NCBI GenBank assembly: GCA_035569435.1
Contig: DATMNB010000002.1
Location: 1-16,346 of the forward strand
Direction: 5' to 3'
Length of the DNA stretch: 16,346 nucleotides
Origin: DASRDS01 sp035569435
GTDB taxonomy: Bacteria > Gemmatimonadota > Gemmatimonadetes > Gemmatimonadales > Gemmatimonadaceae
Below are positions 6,006 through 12,914 of this stretch, one piece after another. The notes under the pieces are model-generated. The model was not told where the DNA came from, did not search any database, and worked only from the letters and a program-made list of their open reading frames with translations. Every line of letters begins with the position of its first letter. Positions within the stretch are counted from its first letter, which is position 1. A program made the translations under genes and the position numbers.

Positions 6006-7348
6006 AACCCGTACACCCGAATCTTCTTGATGAGTGTCGCCCGCGAGATCCCCAACTCCTTCGCCGCGTGCGTCCGATTCCCCGCGTGCACCCTGAGCGT
6101 CCGCTCGATATGCGTCCGCTCGACTTCCTCGAGCGACTTGGGCACGTGGTGCTCGATCCCAACCCCATTAGCATCCCGCACGTCCGACGGCAGATGCTCC
6201 GGCCCAATGGCACCCGCCCCCCGCGCCATGATCGTCGCTCGCTCCAACACGTTGCGCAGCTCCCGAATGTTCCCCGGCCACGTATAGCGCAACATCCGAT
6301 CGAGCACCGCATCGTCGATCTCCGCCGGCGTCTCGGGCAACGTCGTCCGCAGCTCATCGAGGACATGCGCGATGAGCTCTAACAGGTCCTCACGTGACCT
6401 CGCCCGCAACGGTGGGAGATACACGGGCATGACACTCAAGCGGTAGTACAGATCCTCCCGAAACGTCCCCGCCGTGACCTCGTTCACGAGGTCCTTACTG
6501 GTCGCCGCGATCAACCGCACGTTGGCGCTGATCTCGTGGATCCCGCCCACCCGCCGCGACCCCTTCCCGTCGAGCACCCGCAGGAGTTTGGGCTGCAACC
6601 GCTGATCGAGATCCCCGATCTCGTCGAGAAAGAGCGACCCCCCGTCAGCGATCTCGAACAACCCCGGCCGCGGCCCCGGAGACCCTTCCGTCTCGAGCAC
6701 CCGCTCCACCCCAAACAACTCGGCGTCGAGCGACTCGGCGGTCAGCCCCGCGCAATTGACCTCCACAAACGGCCGCCCCGCCCGCGGGCTCCGGTTGTGA
6801 ATCATCTCGGCCACCCGCCCCTTCCCCGCGCCACTCTCGCCGATGAGCAGCACAGTCGTCTTGTCACTCCCCGCCAGCATCTCGATCTGACTCGTCAGCT
6901 CCTGCATCGGCGGCGACGACCCGAGCAGGATCCGCGCTTCCTCGGTCCGCCCTCGCCGGGACGACAGGAACCGGTTCATCTGTCGGAGCCGAGACTTCTC
7001 AAATGCCCGCTCCGCCGCCGCCCCGAGGTGCGCCAACTCGACCGGCTTGGTCAGGAAGTTCTCCGCCCCGTTCTGCATCGCCTGCACGGCTAACGGCACG
7101 TCGCCATATGCCGTGATCATGATTACCACGGCGTTGTCGGGCCGGATCCGGTCCAGCACATCGAACCCGGTGATGTCGGGCAGCCGCACGTCCAGCAGCA
7201 CCAGATCCGGCCTAAGCCGACGGAATGCCGCCACACCATCTTCGCCGGTGTGCGCCGCCGTGACCGTGTGTCCCCCGACGCGCTCGAAGTACGTCCCGAG
7301 CGTCGCCGTGATCGCCGGTTCGTCGTCGATGATCAGAATGGAAGCCAT
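6002..7348 (-). CDS. NtrC-type response regulator (REC-AAA+-Fis) lacking the GAFTGA loop
   Basis: This is a 448-aa two-component regulator. Residues 1-120 are a receiver: acidic pocket DDE (8-10), phospho-acceptor D53 in LLDVRLPD, ITAYG, and K101 in TKP. Residues ~138-380 are the sigma54-activator AAA+ domain: Walker A GESGAGKG (170-177), Walker B GGSLFLDEIGD (236-246), arginine-finger segment FREDLYYRLSVMPVYLPPLR (297-316) and sensor II WPGNIRELRNV (357-367). Residues ~405-448 are a Fis-type helix-turn-helix (AAKELGISRATLIKKIR). The oddity is at 217-222: after ELFGVER, where GAFTGA should be, the residues are VLETEG, at the same length. The sigma54-contact loop is therefore replaced rather than deleted. 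No histidine kinase is in the window. ATG 7348 has no Shine-Dalgarno but a promoter-like TTGAAC-18-TAGTTT ends 7 nt before it. Confidence 0.93.
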   Translation of the reverse strand: MASILIIDDEPAITATLGTYFERVGGHTVTAAHTGEDGVAAFRRLRPDLVLLDVRLPDITGFDVLDRIRPDNAVVIMITAYGDVPLAVQAMQNGAENFLTKPVELAHLGAAAERAFEKSRLRQMNRFLSSRRGRTEEARILLGSSPPMQELTSQIEMLAGSDKTTVLLIGESGAGKGRVAEMIHNRSPRAGRPFVEVNCAGLTAESLDAELFGVERVLETEGSPGPRPGLFEIADGGSLFLDEIGDLDQRLQPKLLRVLDGKGSRRVGGIHEISANVRLIAATSKDLVNEVTAGTFREDLYYRLSVMPVYLPPLRARSREDLLELIAHVLDELRTTLPETPAEIDDAVLDRMLRYTWPGNIRELRNVLERATIMARGAGAIGPEHLPSDVRDANGVGIEHHVPKSLEEVERTHIERTLRVHAGNRTHAAKELGISRATLIKKIRVYGL

Positions 7349-7355
7349 CAGACCG

Positions 7356-7385
7356 AAACTAAGGGTCGCACGCGGTCCTGTTCAA
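7356..7385 (-). promoter_or_regulatory. Candidate leaderless promoter of the NtrC-type regulator gene
   Basis: Read on the - strand, TTGAAC (7385-7380, four of six bases of TTGACA) is followed by an 18-bp spacer and TAGTTT (7361-7356, keeping the key T1, A2 and T6 of the -10). Only 7 nt separate the -10 from ATG 7348, so transcription would begin at about the start codon, and no ribosome binding site is present. The -35 overlaps the last codons of the lipid kinase gene. This would let the regulator be expressed apart from the tamA-tamB-kinase run. Confidence 0.45.
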
Positions 7386-8299
7386 TCGCGCCAGGGCACG
7401 AGCAGCTGCGCCGCCAGCGGCTCGACCGTCACTTCGAGCGGCGTGTGGCCCAGCAACTCCCCGTCGGCCTGTGCGACCCGGGGCGGGAGCGTCTCAATGC
7501 AAAAATGGCGACCGGCCCGATAGAGCATGCGGGGATCGGAGCGAAAGTCCTTGCGCAGCAACTTCAAGGCGATCCGCACGGCATCCCATGCGGTCCTCGG
7601 GGAGAAGACGCACAAGTCCAGCATTCCGTCATCATGTCGGATATTCGGGCCCAGAATCATGAGATCGTTGAGCACGGCACCAAAGTTGGCCACCATCACC
7701 GCCGTCGCGTCCCGCTCGATGATCTCGCCGTCGACCGTCACCCGCACCCGGAACAACTCCCGGCGCCACGCGGCCGCCGACCAACTCACCACGTAGGCCA
7801 GCACCCCAAAGTGCCGCTTCAAGGTCGCCGACGCCTCGGCGATCATGGATGCGTCGACCCCAATCCCCGCCGCAAACGCAAAATGCCGCCCGACCGACAG
7901 CCTGCCCAGGTCGACCCGGGCCTCCCGGCCGGCCAGCAGCAAGGGCACCGCCCGCCGCACGCTCAGCGGAATCCCGAGCGTCCGGGCAATCAGGTTGCCC
8001 GTCCCACCGGGCAAGATACCGACCGGCCGGCCGGTTCCTGCGAGGGCTCCCACGACTTCCATGGCCGTCCCGTCGCCCCCGAGCGTGAACACGACGTCGT
8101 ATTTCGGCGAGAGCGTCCGGGCGATCTCCGCCCCCTGCCCCTGGTAATCCGTCAGGATCGCGTCGCACTGCACGCCCGCCGCGCGAAACGCTGCCAACGC
8201 CGTCCGGTGATACCGGGTCCCGAGCCGGGACGCCGGATTCACCACGAGCAGCGCGCGCCGCCGGAGGGGAGCCAACAACGAGTACGATGCGACGGCCAC
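7382..8299 (-). CDS. Diacylglycerol/lipid kinase family protein (DagK/YegS-like)
   Basis: This 305-aa soluble lipid kinase phosphorylates diacylglycerol or a similar lipid using ATP. Seen: VVNPASRLG (residues 19-27) at the first strand-loop; the nucleotide motif GGDGT (74-78); PGGTGNLIARTLGIP (97-111); and AGIGVDA (144-150) at the start of the second, beta-sandwich domain, which ends in LEVTVEPLAAQLLVPW. Length matches DgkB/YegS (about 300 aa). Such enzymes return diacylglycerol to the phosphatidic-acid pool or modify lipids at the inner membrane. GTG 8299 follows the tamB stop with no gap (TGAGTG), and GGAG inside the last codons of tamB stands 7 nt before it, so translation is probably coupled to tamB. 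Whether the lipid is diacylglycerol, phosphatidylglycerol or a sphingoid base cannot be told. Confidence 0.92.
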   Translation of the reverse strand: MAVASYSLLAPLRRRALLVVNPASRLGTRYHRTALAAFRAAGVQCDAILTDYQGQGAEIARTLSPKYDVVFTLGGDGTAMEVVGALAGTGRPVGILPGGTGNLIARTLGIPLSVRRAVPLLLAGREARVDLGRLSVGRHFAFAAGIGVDASMIAEASATLKRHFGVLAYVVSWSAAAWRRELFRVRVTVDGEIIERDATAVMVANFGAVLNDLMILGPNIRHDDGMLDLCVFSPRTAWDAVRIALKLLRKDFRSDPRMLYRAGRHFCIETLPPRVAQADGELLGHTPLEVTVEPLAAQLLVPWRD

Positions 8300-11200
8300 T
8301 CAGAATCTCCAGGTCCGAAAGAGGTCCAACCCGTACTGCCGTGGCGTCGTAATGAAGCCCGCGGCCGGCGTATCACCAGTGCAGAACGTGTACTGCGTCC
8401 CCGGCGTCGACGACGCATCCAACGACAGCTTGTCCGTCAACTGCTGTTCGATCTTGATCCCGAGCTGGTCGGCCGGGTTCAGGTCCGTCGACGAGTTCGA
8501 CCGACTCGACGTCCCACAGAACCCGTAGTCCGCACTGACAAAGGTACGCGGTCCGATCTGCTTCCCGGCGCCGATCCGTGTCGCCAGGAGCGCGTTCTGG
8601 TAGCTCGAATTGGCCTGCGCCTGTGCCAACGCTGGATCGATCGCGCCGCCCGTCTGGACCTGGAACGTCGTGAACACCCCGCCCGTCAACCGGGTCCCGA
8701 CCGCCGACCCCAGACTAGGAAGGACGACTGAGCTGAGAAGCTGGTCAGCGCGCGACTGACTCAACTCGTATGCGGGCACGCCGCTGACGAGATAGCTGAT
8801 CAGGTCCGATTGCGGCAGACTATCGTCGCTGTATAGCGTGATCTTGGGGTCGTCGAGCGTGCCGCTCAACCGCACCTGAATGCGCACCTCGGGCCGCCCG
8901 TACTGCTGCAACAGCCCGCCCGACTGGCGCACCGTATTGACCGCCGTGATGTCCAGATCGGGGTTGAACTGCGGCTCCCCATTGAAAATGATCGTCCCCG
9001 GCTGGGCCACGGTGAACGTCCGTTGGACGATCCCGAGGTTGAGCACGTACGTCCCGCGCGTGGCCAGGACCGTCCCCGAGAGCGCCAGCAGCCGGTTGGT
9101 GTCGGATGGGACCTTGGCCGTCTTGACGTCGACCCGACCCGACAGATTGATATTCGCCTCCGATGACTTGAGCCACGTGTTGTCGCCCAGGTCGATGGAC
9201 ACGGCCCGGAGATCGAGCCCCTGCAGGAGACGCGGCGGCGCACTGGGGAGGAGCCGTTGATTGGCGTACAACGTCGTGTCGATCACGTTGTACAGCTCGG
9301 GGTCGGTCAGGCTCACGACCTGCTTTTGCGTGAGCTCCGGCAAAAAGATACTGGCGGCGTCGATCTTGAGCTTCCCCGACAGCGCCGACGCATCTTCGGA
9401 TCCCGACAAGTCGAGCGGAACATCCTCGCCGGTTGGCCCAACGGTCGACAGCGTCACATCGGCCAATCGCAGCCGGTCCACGGCGTGGAACGTCCGGGCA
9501 TCGAGCGTGAAGTGGAATCGCGGGTTATCGATGTCGGCAAAGGTCAACCAGCCGTTCAGGACCGCCGTGCCGTGCTTGTTGGCGTTGATCGCCGTGGCCG
9601 CCGTCGCGTGATTGACCGCCATGCTGTCGCGCGAGAACGCGACATCGGCGTCGATATCGGTCCACCGCACGCCGATGCTCCCGACCGTCATCGCCCCGCC
9701 ACCAATATGCGCCCCGCCCGTAAATGTCGGGTGGTGCCAGCTGCCGCGCATGTCGACGTGGGCCGAGAACCATCCGGCGGGATCGCGCAACGTTGGAAAG
9801 ACCGCGAGCACGGTGCTCAGTTTGGCGCTGTCCGACCGCAGATCCCCGGCGAGTGAATCCTCCTCCAGGAGACGAGTCGGCCGCGACACGAGCGCCAGAT
9901 CGATCGGCACCGACGCCTCGGCGTGCACCGCCGTATCGCCGTGCACGACGAAATCCGTATGGAGATCGAGCCGCCGATCGGTGTAGGCCGCATGCGCCAG
10001 GACCTTGTCGAGCCGCACATCGCCAAACGAGCCCGCCAGAAGCTCGCCATCGAGGCGCATCACGGGACTGGCTCGCGTACCGCTGATCCCGAGATCGAAC
10101 CGCGCCGTCCCCTGAAACGTCTGCCGTGCCTGGGCGATCGCCGAGAGATCGGAGAGCGGCACGCTGTCGCCGACGACGTGCACGGTCACCGGCCCGGTGA
10201 TGGGCAGCGCGGCGCGCGCGGCGAGCAAGCCGCTGACTGCCCCACGCAGCGTCAGCGAATCCATCGTCATGCCGCTCGGGTCGAGCCGGGCGACACCGGG
10301 CCGGTCGAGGTGCCAATCGTTGGTCTCGGTCCGGAGCGACAGTGAGTCGAACTCGATCGACGTCGTGTCGCCCCCCACCGTCCGCCACACCTGCCCGCTG
10401 GCGCGCACCGTCGGCCCGTTGCCGCTGATCGCGTTGGCCGTGACGAGCGCGCGGTTGTCGCCGAGAAAGCGCGCCTCGCCCCCCAACTCCTCGAGGGCGA
10501 TCCCACCAAGGGACAGGGTATCGAGTGAGACGCTGACGATCCCGCGCGTCGCGCGGGGCAGCCCATAGAGCGTGAACGCGCTCTGCGCCGTATGGATCCG
10601 GTTGTGTCCCCACCGCAGGTTGTCGGCGTCGGCGCGCCCGCTCAACGCTAGCGAATCGAGCCAGCCGCTGACCCACCCCGTGACACGCGCCGTGCCGACG
10701 AGCGAATCGGCGGCCCCGACGTACTGCCGCAGCCCGCCGAGCGAGTCGAGCGCGGCGTCGAACCCCAGCGAGTCGTTCCGGCCAGCGACGAGCGCCAGAA
10801 TGCCAATGGCATCGATCGCCCCGAGCGCGGTCTGCACATGGAGCGAATCGACGTTCGCGTCGCCCGCGCCAAACCGCAACACCGCACGCAGCGTGTCGAG
10901 CCGCACACTGTCGACCGACGACACCGCCGCCGTGACCGTGAGTGGGCCGCTCAGCGTGGCGAGGTCCGAGTCCCCTTGGACCCGTCCGGACGCGACGCCC
11001 GTCAAATCTGTGACGGGGAGATTCTGCCGGTGGAGCAACGCCCGCAGATTGGCGTGCGTGAGCGACACGTCGCCATCCCCGGCAAAGATCGGCCCGGCCA
11101 GGTTGAAATGCCCATGCACGCCGATCCCGCCGTCGTCGCCATTGAGATCCGTGTCCAGGTCCACATCATCGAGCATCCCGCGCATGCGGAGCGGCCCGGC

Positions 11201-12901
11201 CACGGTGCCGCCAAACCAGACGCCGGGATATGACGGCCGGAGCGCCTCGAACGACAAGGGGTCAAACCGGACCGCCAGGTCGTAGATCGGCGTCGTGTCC
11301 TTCTGAAACGTGATCCGGCCGCTCCCCGAGACGCGCGTGGGCTGGGCAGCGCCATCGATATGCGTGATCGCCGCGTCGCGGAACCGGACGTCCGTGTAGA
11401 GCGAGTCGAGCGTCATGATCCCGGTCAGGATCCCGCCCAGCCGCGGCAGCGCGGGGTTCACGAACTCGATCGTGCGCAGGTCGAATCGGCCAAGGCCGAC
11501 GCGCAACCCCAAGAATCGCGTCGAATCGGGCTGATGGAGATCGAGCCCGCCACCCAACACCATGAGCCGCGACACGGCGTCGGGCACGTGGAAGTCGTGG
11601 TAGACGAGGTTCGCGGTGTCCACCAGAAACTTGTCGACCGGGCCGCCCCGCGCCCGCACGGTGCCGGTGAAGTTGCCCTTGAAGTCAAACGGCAACGGCT
11701 GCCCGGTCAGCTGCCGCACAAACAGAAAGTCGAACGGGTCCAGCCTGAGGTTGAGATCCTTGATGATGATGTACGGCCCGCCGACCCCAAACGTGATGCC
11801 ACCCCGGACGTGTGACGCGGTCGTCGTCAGCTCCAAATTGCTCAAGGCGACGTCGAGGATGTGGGGATCGCGCTCGTTATGGATGTCGACCGTCGCCGAG
11901 CCGCCGCCGTCGGCGGGCAGCGTCGGATAGACCCAGTCGATATCGCGGAGCGACGCCGTGTCGGCGACGATGTGCAGCGCCATCCGGAGGGGCCCGTCGC
12001 TCGTATCCTTGGGGCTCCGGCGACCCCAGAACACGCTGCCGCCGCCATGCCCGCGGCTCCCCGGCAACGCCCAGTGCGTCAGCCTGATAGCCAACGAATC
12101 CCGGGCTGCAATGATCGTCAGGTGCCCCTGCGCGTGCCGGATATGGAAATACGGGTCCGATTCGTCGGCCGCGAGGTCGCCCAGCGTGAACCCGACACCC
12201 ACGCTGTCTGGATCGGCGATCCGCGCGTACGGGACCTGGAGGGTCGCATGCCGCCAGCGATGCTCGCGCATGACGAGCCCCCGCCATCGCACGACATTGC
12301 TGTCCGTGGCCAGCGCGACCCTGGCCGCGCTATCCCGCAGGCGCTGGGGAACGCCCCTGGCCTGCAGCGCGTCCGAGGGATGCCAGGGCTCGATGACCGT
12401 GACCGAGGCCTCCTGGATCGCGGCATTACTAATGACCACGTAGTCGCCGAACCCGCGGGTGCGGGGCACGCGAAGGACCGGCCGACTCGCGCGGTGGTCG
12501 CACGCGCCAAAGAGCTGCTCAAAGTTCCAGCATCCAGCTGGGTAGCGAATGAACTGGACGATCGGGTGGGCGACGTCGACGCGCTGAATGGCAATGCGCT
12601 GATCGAGGAGGTCGCGCAGGTCGTACCGCGCAGACACCCGTCCCGTGGCGACAAAGATCTCGCCCTGCCGGTCGCGGACGTCGACCGAGTCCAGGGTGAG
12701 CTCCGAGAAGAGGTTGCCCCCGAGCCGGCCGATGTAGACGTGCCCGTGCACGACCGACGGCAGCTCGGCCATCAAAATACGGCGGACCCGCTCCCGCCCC
12801 CAATCGGTCTGCGTGATGGCCGCCACGGTCAGGAACGCCGCGACGCCGAGCAGAAACAGCACGGCGGCACTGGCGATCACGACGACGCGGCGGCGGGGCA
12901 T
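8300..12901 (-). CDS. tamB: Translocation and assembly module protein TamB (AsmA-like)
   Basis: This 1533-aa protein is anchored in the inner membrane and spans the periplasm. Residues 7-29 are an N-terminal membrane anchor after a basic start (MPRRR). There follow the TamB-type entry sequence (GRLGGNLFSELTLDSVDVRD), a long run of repetitive beta-strands with D-S/L repeats (~residues 60-1280) forming the predicted groove, and the conserved C-terminal TamB domain (~1285-1533) with PGTIIFNGEPQFNPDLDITA, VRLSGTLDDPKITLYSD and LPQSDLISYLVSGVP. It ends in an aromatic pattern (FRTWRF). Cysteines cluster at C124/C134 and near the C-terminus. TamB works with TamA in outer-membrane protein assembly and is implicated in phospholipid transport across the periplasm. 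The start lies 13 nt after the tamA stop; no clear Shine-Dalgarno is seen. Length exceeds E. coli TamB (about 1260 aa). Confidence 0.93.
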   Translation of the reverse strand: MPRRRVVVIASAAVLFLLGVAAFLTVAAITQTDWGRERVRRILMAELPSVVHGHVYIGRLGGNLFSELTLDSVDVRDRQGEIFVATGRVSARYDLRDLLDQRIAIQRVDVAHPIVQFIRYPAGCWNFEQLFGACDHRASRPVLRVPRTRGFGDYVVISNAAIQEASVTVIEPWHPSDALQARGVPQRLRDSAARVALATDSNVVRWRGLVMREHRWRHATLQVPYARIADPDSVGVGFTLGDLAADESDPYFHIRHAQGHLTIIAARDSLAIRLTHWALPGSRGHGGGSVFWGRRSPKDTSDGPLRMALHIVADTASLRDIDWVYPTLPADGGGSATVDIHNERDPHILDVALSNLELTTTASHVRGGITFGVGGPYIIIKDLNLRLDPFDFLFVRQLTGQPLPFDFKGNFTGTVRARGGPVDKFLVDTANLVYHDFHVPDAVSRLMVLGGGLDLHQPDSTRFLGLRVGLGRFDLRTIEFVNPALPRLGGILTGIMTLDSLYTDVRFRDAAITHIDGAAQPTRVSGSGRITFQKDTTPIYDLAVRFDPLSFEALRPSYPGVWFGGTVAGPLRMRGMLDDVDLDTDLNGDDGGIGVHGHFNLAGPIFAGDGDVSLTHANLRALLHRQNLPVTDLTGVASGRVQGDSDLATLSGPLTVTAAVSSVDSVRLDTLRAVLRFGAGDANVDSLHVQTALGAIDAIGILALVAGRNDSLGFDAALDSLGGLRQYVGAADSLVGTARVTGWVSGWLDSLALSGRADADNLRWGHNRIHTAQSAFTLYGLPRATRGIVSVSLDTLSLGGIALEELGGEARFLGDNRALVTANAISGNGPTVRASGQVWRTVGGDTTSIEFDSLSLRTETNDWHLDRPGVARLDPSGMTMDSLTLRGAVSGLLAARAALPITGPVTVHVVGDSVPLSDLSAIAQARQTFQGTARFDLGISGTRASPVMRLDGELLAGSFGDVRLDKVLAHAAYTDRRLDLHTDFVVHGDTAVHAEASVPIDLALVSRPTRLLEEDSLAGDLRSDSAKLSTVLAVFPTLRDPAGWFSAHVDMRGSWHHPTFTGGAHIGGGAMTVGSIGVRWTDIDADVAFSRDSMAVNHATAATAINANKHGTAVLNGWLTFADIDNPRFHFTLDARTFHAVDRLRLADVTLSTVGPTGEDVPLDLSGSEDASALSGKLKIDAASIFLPELTQKQVVSLTDPELYNVIDTTLYANQRLLPSAPPRLLQGLDLRAVSIDLGDNTWLKSSEANINLSGRVDVKTAKVPSDTNRLLALSGTVLATRGTYVLNLGIVQRTFTVAQPGTIIFNGEPQFNPDLDITAVNTVRQSGGLLQQYGRPEVRIQVRLSGTLDDPKITLYSDDSLPQSDLISYLVSGVPAYELSQSRADQLLSSVVLPSLGSAVGTRLTGGVFTTFQVQTGGAIDPALAQAQANSSYQNALLATRIGAGKQIGPRTFVSADYGFCGTSSRSNSSTDLNPADQLGIKIEQQLTDKLSLDASSTPGTQYTFCTGDTPAAGFITTPRQYGLDLFRTWRF

Positions 12902-12914
12902 TGCTAGAGGGTGA

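Noticed and set aside
7250..8731. 493-aa open frame on the + strand across the lipid kinase gene and the tamB 3' end
   Set aside because: It crosses three well-supported - strand genes, has Arg/Pro/His-rich low-complexity composition and no family motif.
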